Positions 1 to 8,473 are shown, numbered from the stretch's first letter. The stretch is 64,000 nucleotides of DNA from Bradyrhizobium iriomotense (GCF_018130765.1 NZ_JAFCJZ010000029.1:47781-111780), one strand, 5' to 3'. A program made the numbers and translations. The notes: generated by a model not told the origin, from the sequence alone.

Positions 1-602
1 AGGGCGGCAGCCCAGGTCACTGGCGCGCGCTCCTCGCCCGCGAGCGTGAAGGCGACGTCGGGCCGCGCCATGGCGAGGCGCCGCACCACCTCGCGGATGG
101 CTTCCGCCTCGGTGCGGTCGGTCTTCAGGAACTTCAGCCGCGCCGGGGTCGCGTAGAAGAGGTCATTGACCTCGACGCGGGTGCCATGCGCCAGCGCCGC
201 CGGCATGATCTCGGACTTCTCGCCGCCCTCGACGCTGAGCGCCCAGGCATGAGGCTCGCTGGCATGGCGCGTCGTGATCGACAGCCGCGCCACCGAGCCG
301 ATCGAGGGCAGCGCCTCGCCGCGGAACCCGAGGGTGCGGATCTGGAGCAGATCCTCGTCGTCGAGCTTGGAGGTGGCGTGGCGCTCAACCGCGAGCGACA
401 GGTCCTTCGCGGTCATGCCACTGCCGTCGTCGGTGATGCCGATCCGCCGCCGTCCGCCGCCATCGGTGAAGACGTCGATCCGGCTCGCGCCGGCATCGAT
501 GGCGTTCTCGACCAGCTCCTTGACCACGCTCGCGGGCCGCTCGACCACCTCGCCGGCGGCGATGCGGTTGACGACCTGTTCTGGAAGCTGGCGGACGGGC
601 AT
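1..602 (-). CDS. mutL: DNA mismatch repair protein MutL (N-terminal part, runs off the left edge)
   Basis: MutL is the ATPase that links MutS mismatch recognition to strand removal. The visible 200 residues are the GHKL ATPase domain. It starts MPVRQLPEQVVNRIAAGEVV and shows motif I (ELVENAIDAGA), motif II (DDGSGM), motif III (TLGFRGEALPSI) and motif IV (GTRVEVNDLFYATPARLKFL), so the ATP site looks intact. The ATG at 602 matches the usual family start and no in-frame start lies just upstream. The dimerisation/endonuclease part lies outside the window. The first 600 bases of the + strand carry only antisense frames. Confidence 0.97.
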   Translation of the reverse strand, partial: MPVRQLPEQVVNRIAAGEVVERPASVVKELVENAIDAGASRIDVFTDGGGRRRIGITDDGSGMTAKDLSLAVERHATSKLDDEDLLQIRTLGFRGEALPSIGSVARLSITTRHASEPHAWALSVEGGEKSEIMPAALAHGTRVEVNDLFYATPARLKFLKTDRTEAEAIREVVRRLAMARPDVAFTLAGEERAPVTWAAA

Positions 603-840
603 GCGGCTCTGATTTGGATTCGCTGACGGCGCTATTCTAGGCCGTGTTGCGTCAAAAGCATGTGTTGGGCAACAGGAACGTCGGGGGCTGGGGAAGAGCG
701 GTGTCTATCACATTGAAGACATTGGCCGTTCGAGAAAATCGCACCCCCCGATGGCGCGACTTCCGGTGACCGTCCTGATTGTGGGGTGCCGGGTCACGGT
801 GTAGCATCGTGAAAAAACGGCAACAGGACGGGAGGACGCC

Positions 841-1158
841 ATGTGCCATCTCTTCGCGCACCAGCCCCAACGCGACTACGAATCCCAGACCCGGTCTTTA
901 CGGATCGGCGGGCATTGCACCTCGATCCGGCTGGAGATGGCGTTCTGGGACACGCTGGAGGAGATCGCGGCCAAGGAGAGCATGAGCCTCGGCAAGTTCC
1001 TGACCACCCTCTACAACGAGGTGCTCGACCATCACGGCGAGGTCAACAATTTCGCTTCGCTCTTGCGCTGCTCGTGTTTGATCTACCGCTCAAGGAGCAT
1101 GGCGCCGGTGCAGGAGTTCAAGGCCACGGTGGCGCCCATCCTCGACGCGGCCGAGTAG
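841..1158 (+). CDS. Ribbon-helix-helix domain protein (RHH_4-like)
   Basis: This 105-residue protein matches my recollection of the alphaproteobacterial RHH_4 family: a basic N-terminal beta strand (SLRIGGHCTSIRLE), two helices (FWDTLEEIAAKESMSLGKFLTTLYNEV) and a C-terminal segment with the conserved FASLLRCSCLIY stretch. Such proteins are small dimeric DNA-binding folds; no target is known to me. An AGGACGGGAGG purine run lies 7 to 17 bases upstream of the ATG, supporting this start. It stands alone, divergent from mutL, with 238 bp between them. A palindromic repeat follows the stop and may act as its terminator. Confidence 0.82.
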   Translation: MCHLFAHQPQRDYESQTRSLRIGGHCTSIRLEMAFWDTLEEIAAKESMSLGKFLTTLYNEVLDHHGEVNNFASLLRCSCLIYRSRSMAPVQEFKATVAPILDAAE

Positions 1159-1174
1159 CACCTCCACCCTCGAT

Positions 1175-1301
1175 GTCGTCCTGGCGAAAGCCAGGACCCA
1201 TACCGCGAGGTCCATCAGTGATCCGCGGTATGAGTACCGGACGACGGGTCTTCGCCAAACTCCTCCCTGGGGTAATGGGTCCTGGCTTTCGCCAGGACGA
1301 C
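1175..1301. repeat. Palindromic intergenic repeat, family A
   Basis: A 27-bp sequence beginning GTCGTCCTGGCGAAAGCC at 1175-1201 returns as its reverse complement at 1275-1301. Each arm is also a small palindrome (CCTGGCGAAAGCCAGG), so the whole can fold as a cruciform. It fills the gap between the tail-to-tail ribbon-helix-helix and GMC genes. A related copy lies at 39602-39746. Confidence 0.85.
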
Positions 1302-1316
1302 GACTGAAGCGGGAGT

Positions 1317-2885
1317 TCAAATCTCCTTCTTCTGCATCGCTCCCGCAATGTAATCCGCCTGCCGGATCGCCAGCGCGACGATGGTCAGTGTCGGGTTGCA
1401 GGCCGCGCCGCTGGTGAACTGGCTGCCGTCCGAGACGAACAGGTTCTTGACGTCATGGCTCTGCCCGAACTTGTTGACCACGCCGTCGCGCGGCTTCTCG
1501 CTCATCCTGTTGGTGCCGAGATTGTGCGTGCTCGGATAAGGCGGCGTCGGATAGGTCACGGTGGCGCCGACGGCGTCGTAGACGGCGGCGCCCTGCTTAT
1601 AGGCGTGCGCGCGCATCGCGACGTCGTTGGGATGATCGTCGAAATGCACGCTCGCGACCGGCTGGCCGAACTTGTCCTTGACGACGGGATCGAGCGTGAT
1701 GCGGTTGGTCTCCTGCGGCATGTCCTCGCCGACCAGCCACATGCCGGCCATCCTGGGATAACCGTCGAGCGCTGACGTGAACGAACGGCCCCAGGCGCCC
1801 GGATTGAGGAACGCCGCCATGAAGGGCAGGCCGATCGACAGCGTCTCCATCTCGTAGCCGCCGACGAAGCCGCGCTTCGGGTTGTTGACGGATTCGTCAC
1901 GGATGATGCCGGCCATGGTGGTGCCGCGATACATGTGCACCGACTTCTCGAACACGGCATAGACGCTGCCGGTCATGTGCCGCATGTAGTTGCGGCCGAC
2001 CTGTCCCGATGAATTGGCGAGGCCGTCGGGGAACAAGGTTGAGGCGCTGTTGAGCAGCAGCCGCGGACTCTCGATCGAATTGCCGGCGACCGCGACGATG
2101 CGGGCCTTCTGGCGCTGCATGGCGCCGGACTCGTCGGCGTAGACGACGCCGGTCACCTTGCCGCTGGCATCATGCTCGATCTTGACCGCCATACTGCTCG
2201 GCCGCACTTCGAGATTGCCAGTCGCCTCGCCCTTGGGGATCTCGGTGTAGAGCGTCGACCATTTCGCGCCCGACTTGCAGCCCTGGAAGCAGAAGCCGAT
2301 CTGCTGGCAGGCGCCGCGGCCGTCGCGCGGCTGGCTGTTGATCGCCATGTTGCCGGTGTGCACGGTCTTGTAGCCGAGCTTCTTCGCGCCGGCCTCCAGA
2401 ACCTTGAAGTTATTGTTGCCGGGAAGTCCGGGAATGCCGTTGGTGCGAGTCACGCCCATCTTGTTCTCGGCCTTGGCGTACCACGGCTCCATCTCTGCAA
2501 GCGTCACCGGCCAGTCCAGGAGGTTGGCGCCGGGAATGTTGCCATAGGCGCTCTTCACCCTGAACTCGTGTTCGTCGAAACGCAGCGACGCACCGGCCCA
2601 ATGTGTCGTGGAGCCGCCGACCGCCTTGACGATCCAGGCGGGCAGGCCCGAAAAATCCTTGGCGACGCGCCACGTCCCCGACGTGGTGCGCGCGTCGGTC
2701 CAGGCGAGCTGAGAAAAACTCTCCCACTCGTCGTTGACGAAGTCCTGGTTCTCGATGCGCGGGCCTGCTTCGAGGATCACCACCTTGACGCCCTTTTGCG
2801 CGAGCTCATTGCCCAGCGTGCCGCCGCCGGCGCCGGAGCCGACGATCACCACAACGCTGGAGTCGTTCAGATCGAATTTTGCCAT
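1317..2885 (-). CDS. GMC-family FAD dehydrogenase, large subunit (gluconate 2-dehydrogenase type)
   Basis: This 522-residue protein has the N-terminal FAD-binding loop GSGAGG at residues 16-21 followed by the ribose-binding acid in VVILEAGP. The C-terminal half carries HNLGTNRM and CNPTLTI, where this family has its catalytic His/Asn pair. The family oxidises sugars, sugar acids or alcohols and passes electrons to cytochrome c. There is no signal peptide of its own. The adjacent small subunit has a Tat signal, so I infer that the two fold together in the cytoplasm and are exported together. It is the last gene of a four-gene operon read leftward, 27 bp after the small subunit. The substrate cannot be told from sequence. 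Confidence 0.88.
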   Translation of the reverse strand: MAKFDLNDSSVVVIVGSGAGGGTLGNELAQKGVKVVILEAGPRIENQDFVNDEWESFSQLAWTDARTTSGTWRVAKDFSGLPAWIVKAVGGSTTHWAGASLRFDEHEFRVKSAYGNIPGANLLDWPVTLAEMEPWYAKAENKMGVTRTNGIPGLPGNNNFKVLEAGAKKLGYKTVHTGNMAINSQPRDGRGACQQIGFCFQGCKSGAKWSTLYTEIPKGEATGNLEVRPSSMAVKIEHDASGKVTGVVYADESGAMQRQKARIVAVAGNSIESPRLLLNSASTLFPDGLANSSGQVGRNYMRHMTGSVYAVFEKSVHMYRGTTMAGIIRDESVNNPKRGFVGGYEMETLSIGLPFMAAFLNPGAWGRSFTSALDGYPRMAGMWLVGEDMPQETNRITLDPVVKDKFGQPVASVHFDDHPNDVAMRAHAYKQGAAVYDAVGATVTYPTPPYPSTHNLGTNRMSEKPRDGVVNKFGQSHDVKNLFVSDGSQFTSGAACNPTLTIVALAIRQADYIAGAMQKKEI

Positions 2886-2912
2886 ATGCGTTCTCCTGAA
2901 CCGTTGGGTGCG

Positions 2913-3461
2913 TTAGGCCTTCGGCAGCCAGTCGATGTCGGCGAAGCCGCGGTTGATGTAGCCGCCATGCTCGGCGGAGGAGCCCTCGTAGCCGAAGCGC
3001 GGCCAGATCTCTTTCTGGTTGTAGAGCGAGACGACGAGGTCGCCGCGCACCTTCTGGAAGAAGTCGCTTCCCTCGATCTCCTTCAGCAGCACCACGCGGT
3101 CGGCTTCCCAGGGCACTTCGGCATAAGCGACCTTGTGGCGATCGCGCGCGTTCTGATCGAGCCGGCTGATGCCGTCACTGATCAGCGATTTGACGGCGGG
3201 ATCCTTCGCCGCCTTGCCGTCCCACGGCTTGATCGCGGTGATGTAGTAGCTGTCGCCGAGCATATCGTGCGGATAGATGTCGCGCGCGACCTTCAGCAGC
3301 GTCTTCATCGTCGCGGGCGACAGTGTGCTCGCATCCTCGGCCCAGGCATCTTCGATGCTGACGGCAACGCTGGTCGCGACAGCGACGACCGGAACGGCGG
3401 TCGCCGCGCCCCTGAGAAAGACGCGGCGGCTATGCTTGCTTCGACGATCGACTTCTCTCAT
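2913..3461 (-). CDS. Gluconate 2-dehydrogenase subunit 3 family protein, Tat-exported
   Basis: This 182-residue small subunit starts with a clear twin-arginine signal, SRRVFLRG at residues 11-18, followed by a hydrophobic Ala/Val stretch. The rest resembles the subunit-3 family, which accompanies GMC dehydrogenases and is needed for their export or stability. It lies directly upstream of the GMC gene and 43 bp downstream of the VOC gene. The arrangement supports a periplasmic heterodimer that feeds the cytochrome c encoded at the head of the operon. Confidence 0.85.
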   Translation of the reverse strand: MREVDRRSKHSRRVFLRGAATAVPVVAVATSVAVSIEDAWAEDASTLSPATMKTLLKVARDIYPHDMLGDSYYITAIKPWDGKAAKDPAVKSLISDGISRLDQNARDRHKVAYAEVPWEADRVVLLKEIEGSDFFQKVRGDLVVSLYNQKEIWPRFGYEGSSAEHGGYINRGFADIDWLPKA

Positions 3462-3504
3462 GGCATTCCTCCGTAATTTTTGTGATTTGGTTCTTGTGAT
3501 GTGA

Positions 3505-3900
3505 TCAGCCGAAGCGTCCGCCCCGCTGGATCACCTCGATCTTGTAGCCGTCGGGATCGCTGACGAAGAAGAAGCGCGCCAGCGTTCGGCCGTCATGCTT
3601 GAAGTCGCGCAGGGGTCCCGGCGCGAGCTTCTCGCGCTCGAAGCGCGCATGTTCGGCATCGAGATCCTCGACCACCACGGCGAGGTGGCCGTAGCCGTCG
3701 CCGAGCTGGTACGGCTCCTTGCGATCGAAATTCACCGTCAGCTCCACCTCGAAAGGTGAGGAGGGATGACGCAGATAGATTAGGGCAAAGTCGGAAAACT
3801 TCAGATGGTCGGCGACCTCCAGGCCGAAAGCGCGCCTGTAGAAATCGAGTGAGCGCGCCTCGTCGAGCACGCGGATCATGGAATGGACTGGCTTTGCCAT
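3505..3900 (-). CDS. VOC / glyoxalase-I-like metalloenzyme
   Basis: This is a 131-residue vicinal-oxygen-chelate protein with two beta-alpha-beta-beta-beta units. Candidate metal ligands fall where lactoylglutathione lyase has them: His6 (VHSMIRV), a Glu in FEVELTV, the His of GHLAVVV and the Glu of YKIEVI. This makes a glyoxalase I-like reaction on a glutathione hemithioacetal plausible, but other VOC activities remain possible. Its ATG begins at the base after the cytochrome c stop codon, so the two are almost certainly co-transcribed. There is no signal peptide, so it should act in the cytoplasm while its operon partners act in the periplasm. Confidence 0.8.
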   Translation of the reverse strand: MAKPVHSMIRVLDEARSLDFYRRAFGLEVADHLKFSDFALIYLRHPSSPFEVELTVNFDRKEPYQLGDGYGHLAVVVEDLDAEHARFEREKLAPGPLRDFKHDGRTLARFFFVSDPDGYKIEVIQRGGRFG

Positions 3901-4287
3901 TCAGTTCTGCTCCTTGAGAAAAGCGATGATGGCGGCGCGCGTCTCCGGTTTGGCTTGCCGGTACACCATGATCACGCCGGGAATGACGGCTTGCGGATTG
4001 GCCAGCCAGGCATCGAGCCGGGTCTCGTCCCAGCTGAAATCGGCCTTGGCGAGGCTATCCGAATAATGGAAGCCCTCGACCTTGCCGGCGGGTCGGCCCA
4101 CGACCTTGACCAGGGGCGGGCCTTGCCGCATCGGCTCCGACAGGCTCAAGGTATGACAGACCGCGCATTGCTGCTTGAACAATGTGGCGCCATCCGGCGG
4201 CTTTGCGGCCGGCAACGGCATCTGCGCATCGGCAACCCGCGCCACCAGCACCATCGCGGTGCACAATCCCAGCACGATCACGCGCAT
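3901..4287 (-). CDS. Periplasmic monohaem cytochrome c
   Basis: A Sec signal peptide (MRVIVLGLCT..., cut near ADA-Q) is followed by one CAVCH haem site at residues 41-45. A Met near the C-terminus (PGVIMVY) could be the sixth ligand. The 128-residue size fits class I cytochromes c. A longer reading back to 4428 is open, but the signal peptide begins at the ATG at 4287, so I chose that. It is the first gene of the operon with the VOC protein and the two dehydrogenase subunits, and is the likely electron acceptor for that dehydrogenase. Confidence 0.87.
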   Translation of the reverse strand: MRVIVLGLCTAMVLVARVADAQMPLPAAKPPDGATLFKQQCAVCHTLSLSEPMRQGPPLVKVVGRPAGKVEGFHYSDSLAKADFSWDETRLDAWLANPQAVIPGVIMVYRQAKPETRAAIIAFLKEQN

Positions 4288-4590
4288 TGCCAAGAATCCG
4301 CCATCTCCATCAACGTGCGCAAACACTAGGCGCGGCCAAACATGCGGTGGTAGTAGCGGGCTGTTTCGCTGCGCGCGTCGATGCTTGTGGCGTGTGGTGT
4401 TCCGCGCTGCCTTATATGCGGAGCACAATTCCGCGAAAGCGCCGCGAAAACCCTAAACGATCACCACACGACGCGGATTGCATCAGCACCGCGCCGTTCG
4501 AACTCTCTACGCGATGAACCGGTCCGGTGCAGGCGAACGGCGCAGAAGGCAGCCGAACCGTTCATCGCGAAAAAATCCAGGAGATAATGG
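4288..4590. other. Divergent promoter region with a long-range hairpin
   Basis: These 303 bases separate the cytochrome c operon (leftward) from the small secreted protein (rightward) and must hold both promoters. I see no convincing gene. CGCGATGAAC at 4510-4519 is matched by its exact reverse complement at 4560-4569, followed by a run of six A. The hairpin would sit just upstream of the AGGAG ribosome site (4579-4583) of the rightward gene. Confidence 0.5.
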
Positions 4591-4899
4591 ATGAAGTTGG
4601 TGAAGACCTCTGCAGTCGCATGCGCTCTCGCGGCCCTCGTTGCGACGCCCGTTCTCGCGCAAGGGACGTCGTCCGGCGCCAGGCCTGGCGCCACCGTGCA
4701 AAGCAAGCCCATGCAGGGTAGCGCGTCAGGCAGCGAAGATGAGGATCTCGGTGCGCAGCAGGGGACTGCGGGCGAGAAAACCGGTATGAAGTCGAGCAAA
4801 GGAACGAAGGGCGCGGTCGGCACCACCGGTAGCGCCGCGCACAAGGGAACGGCCGACGATGCCGCGACTGGCGGCGCAGCCCCGTCCAAGCGTTACTAG
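4591..4899 (+). CDS. Small secreted low-complexity protein
   Basis: A Sec signal peptide (residues 1-23, ending PVLAQ) precedes about 80 residues rich in Gly, Ser, Thr, Ala and Lys with no recognisable fold. The AGGAG at 4579-4583 supports the ATG at 4591. It has its own terminator directly after the stop, so it is a single-gene unit. Short exported proteins of this make-up are common in Bradyrhizobium and lack known functions. I recognise no domain. Confidence 0.75.
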   Translation: MKLVKTSAVACALAALVATPVLAQGTSSGARPGATVQSKPMQGSASGSEDEDLGAQQGTAGEKTGMKSSKGTKGAVGTTGSAAHKGTADDAATGGAAPSKRY

Positions 4900-4918
4900 T
4901 CAGCGGGTGAAACGACAA

Positions 4919-4949
4919 AACTCCGGTCGCCTTGCGGCCGGAGTTTTTT
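4919..4949 (+). terminator. Rho-independent terminator
   Basis: The stem ACTCCGGTCGC / GCGGCCGGAGT with a short CTT loop is followed by TTTTTT. It closes the gene for the small secreted protein. Read from the other strand, it also lies just beyond arfB. Confidence 0.9.
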
Positions 4950-4959
4950 GCCGCGCCTG

Positions 4960-5376
4960 TTAGTCGTCGAAGCGGCCGCCGCGTCCGGCCTTGACATCGC
5001 TGCGGCGCTTCTTGCCTTCGAGCCGGCGCTGCTTGGAGGCGTAGGTCGGCCGCGTCGCGCGGCGGGGCGTCGGCCGCACCATGGCCTCTTTGAGGATTTC
5101 CAGGAGGCGGTCGATGGCGTCCTGCCGGTTGCGCTCCTGGGTACGGAAGCGCTGGGCGTGGATCACGATGACGCCGTCCTTGGTCATGCGCTGGCCGGCG
5201 ATGCGGGCGAGGCGTAGCGCCGCATCCTCGGGCAAGGTCAGTTTGCGCGTGTCGAAGCGCAGCTGGGCCGAGGTCGCGACCTTGTTGACGTTCTGCCCGC
5301 CCGGGCCGGAGGCGCGGACAAAGCCGATCTCGATGTCGTCCTCGTCGATGACGAGATCGCGGGATATCCGCAGCAT
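4960..5376 (-). CDS. arfB: Ribosome rescue peptidyl-tRNA hydrolase ArfB (YaeJ)
   Basis: ArfB releases peptides from ribosomes stalled on mRNAs that lack a stop codon. The 138-residue protein has the catalytic GGQ at residues 26-28 inside ASGPGGQNVNK. Its C-terminal tail is basic (RRATRPTYASKQRRLEGKKR), which in this family enters the empty mRNA channel. An upstream in-frame extension to 5415 exists, but the family starts at about MLRISRDLVI, so the ATG at 5376 is preferred. It lies downstream of the M16 peptidase pair, separated from it by a palindrome. Confidence 0.93.
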   Translation of the reverse strand: MLRISRDLVIDEDDIEIGFVRASGPGGQNVNKVATSAQLRFDTRKLTLPEDAALRLARIAGQRMTKDGVIVIHAQRFRTQERNRQDAIDRLLEILKEAMVRPTPRRATRPTYASKQRRLEGKKRRSDVKAGRGGRFDD

Positions 5377-5448
5377 GATGGCACCATTCGTGATGCCCGG
5401 ACATACCGCGGACATCAGCCTTCAGCAATGGCGCTCCCAGCGAAACGC

Positions 5449-5475
5449 AAATGGCCGGGGCGAGCCCGGCCATTT
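5449..5475. terminator. Perfect 11-bp hairpin after the M16 operon
   Basis: AAATGGCCGGG (5449-5459) pairs exactly with CCCGGCCATTT (5465-5475) across a five-base loop. It lies between the end of the second M16 gene and the start of arfB on the same strand. The U-tract is only the end of the stem, so it may be a weak terminator. Confidence 0.65.
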
Positions 5476-5509
5476 CACGAAGCCTATAGAGCAGAGATCA
5501 GTTCGAACG

Positions 5510-6880
5510 CTAATTCGACTTGGGCGCCGTGGCCGCGGGTTGCGCGGCGGCCTGCGGGGCGCGGCCGACGACGACCGTCAGCAGGCCCTGGCCCCAGAGC
5601 CGCTTGGCGGCCGCCTTGGCATCATCCAGCGTCACCGCATCGACGATGGCATTGCGCCTTTCGATATAGTCGATCGGCAGCTTGTCCTGCTGGTACTGCA
5701 GCAGCGCCTGCGCCAGCTTGGAGGAGGTGTCGAGCGCCAGCATCTGCGAACCCTTGAGGTAGGATTTGGCCTCGTCGAGCTCCTTCTGCGTCGGGCCCTC
5801 GTCGGCGATCCGGCGCACCTCCTTCTCGATGGCATCGATGGTGTCGCCGGCGCGGTCGGCGCGGGTGCCGGTATTGCCGATGAAGACCGCCGAATGCTCC
5901 ATCCAGAGCAGGGATTCGAACACGGAATAGGCCAGGCCACGCTTCTCGCGAACTTCGCGGTAGAGCCGCGAGGACAGTCCGCCGCCACCGAGGATGTGAT
6001 TGACGACATAGGCCGCCATGAAGTTGGGGTCGCTGCGCTTCACGCCGGGGCCGCCGAAGGTGATCACGGTCTGCGGCACGTCGAGCGGCACGAAGGCGCG
6101 CTGCGGCGGCTTGGCTGCCTCGACGTCGGCGACCGGCGTGAGATTGGCCTTTGCGGGCAGGCTCCCAAAAGTGTGGTCGAGCAGCTTGCCGAGGGTCGCC
6201 GGATCGACGTCGCCGACGACAGCGACTTTCAGCCCGTCCTTGGCGAGCACGCGGCCGACATAGTCCTTGAGGTCGGCGACCGTGATGGTCGGCACGCTGT
6301 CCAGCGTGCCGTTGCTCTGCCGGCCGTAAGGATGATCGCCGAAGGCGACCTCAAGGAACTTGCGGCTCGCGAGCGATGACGGATTGGTGGTCTCGCGGCG
6401 CAGGCCCGAGATCACCTGCGAGCGGATGCGCTCGACGTCGGCGGTGTCGAAATGCGGCGAGGTCAACGCCATGCGCAGCAGATCGAAGGCTTCGTCCTTG
6501 TTGTCGCGCAGCATGCGCAGGCTGCCGCGGAAGGTGTCGCGGCTGGCGCTGAAGGAGAGCTCGATGGCGCGGCGGTCGAGCCGCTCGTGGAAGGTCTTGG
6601 AGTCGAGATCGCCGGAGCCTTCATCGAGCAGGTCGCCGACCAGATTGGCGACGCCCGACTTGTCCTTGGGATCCTGGGACGAGCCGCCGGCAAAGGAATA
6701 TTCCATGGCGATCAGCGGCACCGTGGCGTCCTGCACGAACCAGGCCTCGATGCCGCCGGGCGAGACCAGCCGCTGGATCTTTGCGGCCGCCTGCGACGGC
6801 GAGATCGTGGCGAGCGCGAGCGCCGCGCCGGTGACGAAAGACAGCGCGAAGTGACGCGCGCGGAGGAAAGGATAGGTCAC
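5510..6880 (-). CDS. M16-family peptidase-like protein, zinc motif absent
   Basis: This 456-residue exported protein has two M16 domains. The start is the GTG at 6880, which overlaps the TGA of the preceding M16 gene in the four bases GTGA and opens a signal peptide (TYPFLRARHFALSF...). Where active M16 enzymes have HxxEH, this protein reads SGVANLVGDLLDEGS, with neither His nor the Glu pair. It also contains the R/Y-type segment LAYSVFESL of the C-terminal M16 domain. By analogy with mitochondrial processing peptidase and other M16B pairs, it is probably the non-catalytic, substrate-binding partner of its upstream neighbour. Confidence 0.88.
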   Translation of the reverse strand: MTYPFLRARHFALSFVTGAALALATISPSQAAAKIQRLVSPGGIEAWFVQDATVPLIAMEYSFAGGSSQDPKDKSGVANLVGDLLDEGSGDLDSKTFHERLDRRAIELSFSASRDTFRGSLRMLRDNKDEAFDLLRMALTSPHFDTADVERIRSQVISGLRRETTNPSSLASRKFLEVAFGDHPYGRQSNGTLDSVPTITVADLKDYVGRVLAKDGLKVAVVGDVDPATLGKLLDHTFGSLPAKANLTPVADVEAAKPPQRAFVPLDVPQTVITFGGPGVKRSDPNFMAAYVVNHILGGGGLSSRLYREVREKRGLAYSVFESLLWMEHSAVFIGNTGTRADRAGDTIDAIEKEVRRIADEGPTQKELDEAKSYLKGSQMLALDTSSKLAQALLQYQQDKLPIDYIERRNAIVDAVTLDDAKAAAKRLWGQGLLTVVVGRAPQAAAQPAATAPKSN

Positions 6881-8268
6881 GAACGCTTCTCCTCGCGCTT
6901 GGCGGCTGCAGTGTCCTTGATCAGGTAGCCCGTCACGGAGCGCTTCTTCTCGAGCCATTTCTGCGCGACGGCGCGCACCTGGTCGGCGGTGACGGCGCGA
7001 ATGCGGTCGGGCCAGCTCCTGATGTCCTCGATCGACAGGCCCGTGGTCAGCGCGCCGCCATACCAACGCGCCAGTACGGCCTGATTGTCCTGGGCGTAGA
7101 TCGCCTCGGCGATGAGCTGGGTCTTGACGCGCTCCAGATCCTCGGCGCGGATCGGGTTCTGCGCGATGTCGGCGATGACGCCGTCGATCACCTGCTCGAC
7201 CTCGCTGAAGCTGACGCCGGGCTTCGGCGCGGCCGAGATCGCGAACTGGGTCGGGTCGAGCGAGATGCTCGAATAGCTGGCGCTGGCGGAGACCGCGAGC
7301 GGCTTGTCGACGACGAGCGCGCGGTAGAGATAGGAGTTGCTGCCGCTGCCCATCAGCTGCGCCAGCACGTCGAGGGCAGCGCTCTCGCCGGCTGCGGCCG
7401 TGGTTGCGGAGGGCGCCAGATAGTAGCGGCGCAGGCTCGGCTGCTCGACGCGCGGGTCAGCCAGCGTGACGGTGCGCGGGGCGGCCGGCTCCGGCTCCTG
7501 CGGGCGGACGCGGCGCGCCGGGATCGCGGGCTGCGCCGGGATGGAGCCGAAATTACGCTCGACCAGCGGGCGGATGTCGGCGGCCTCGACGTCGCCGGCG
7601 ATCACCAGGATCGCGTTGTTCGGCGCGTAGAAGCGGCGGTAGAAGGCCAGCGCATCCTCGCGATCGAGCTTCTCGATCTCCTGGTGCCATCCGATCACCG
7701 GCCGGCCATAGGGATGGTTGAGATAGAGCGCGGCCATGATCTGCTCGCTGAGCCGCGCCTCGGGATTGTTGGCGACGCGCATATTGTACTCTTCGAGCAC
7801 GACGTCCCGTTCGGGCAGCACGTTCTCGTCCTTGAGGATCAGGCCGGTCATGCGATCGGCCTCGAACTCCATCATGGTCGGCAGCTGCTCTTTCGGCACG
7901 CGCTGGTAGTAGTTGGTGTAGTCGACCGAGGTCGAGGCGTTCTCGTTGCCGCCGACGCGAAGCACGGTCTGGGAAAATTCGCCGACCGGATGCTTCGAGG
8001 TCCCCTTGAACATCAGATGCTCGAGGAAATGCGCGAGCCCGGATTTGCCCGGCGTCTCGTCGGCCGAGCCGACCTTGTACCAGATCATCTCCGTGACCAC
8101 GGGCGTGCGGTGATCGGGGATCACGACGACCTGGAGGCCGTTGGGAAGCGTGAAGCTGGCGGGTGGTGCCGATGTCACCGTGGTCTGGGCAACGGCGGCG
8201 CCGGCCGACAGGACACTGGTCAAAAGCAGCGCGGCAAGGAGGCAGGCAGCCGATCGGTTAGCGGACAT
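6877..8268 (-). CDS. M16-family zinc metallopeptidase, catalytic subunit
   Basis: A signal peptide (MSANRSAACLLAALLL..., cut near AVAQ) is followed by an M16 domain with the inverted zinc motif HFLEH near residues 80-84. The downstream acidic ligand lies in ERDVVLEEYNMR. A second M16 domain follows. The length of 463 residues fits the M16B group. ATGs at 8271 and 8268 are both possible; AAGGA upstream suits the second better. The stop overlaps the GTG of the partner gene, so translation is coupled. It probably degrades peptides in the periplasm together with the non-catalytic partner. Confidence 0.92.
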   Translation of the reverse strand: MSANRSAACLLAALLLTSVLSAGAAVAQTTVTSAPPASFTLPNGLQVVVIPDHRTPVVTEMIWYKVGSADETPGKSGLAHFLEHLMFKGTSKHPVGEFSQTVLRVGGNENASTSVDYTNYYQRVPKEQLPTMMEFEADRMTGLILKDENVLPERDVVLEEYNMRVANNPEARLSEQIMAALYLNHPYGRPVIGWHQEIEKLDREDALAFYRRFYAPNNAILVIAGDVEAADIRPLVERNFGSIPAQPAIPARRVRPQEPEPAAPRTVTLADPRVEQPSLRRYYLAPSATTAAAGESAALDVLAQLMGSGSNSYLYRALVVDKPLAVSASASYSSISLDPTQFAISAAPKPGVSFSEVEQVIDGVIADIAQNPIRAEDLERVKTQLIAEAIYAQDNQAVLARWYGGALTTGLSIEDIRSWPDRIRAVTADQVRAVAQKWLEKKRSVTGYLIKDTAAAKREEKRS

Positions 8269-8473
8269 CATGATCCTTATGACAGGCCGAGCCCGGATGT
8301 CCGGCTCGGAAGGCACGGCATGGTATACCGTGCGGCTGAGGCTTCGCGTCACGAAGCAGAGAACTCAACGCTTAGGCAAGTTACTGATAAGCAATTTATA
8401 GACCGCGTCCGGCGTGCAGCAGCCGCCGGTGCCAGGTTGGCGTCTATCGGGATGTCACGACGGACGAGGAACG

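Noticed and set aside
186..626. Long + strand frames across the left end
   Set aside because: They are antisense to mutL, whose ATPase motifs are all intact on the minus strand.
652..870. 72-codon minus-strand frame upstream of the ribbon-helix-helix gene
   Set aside because: It runs across that gene's ribosome site and start, and has no recognisable features.
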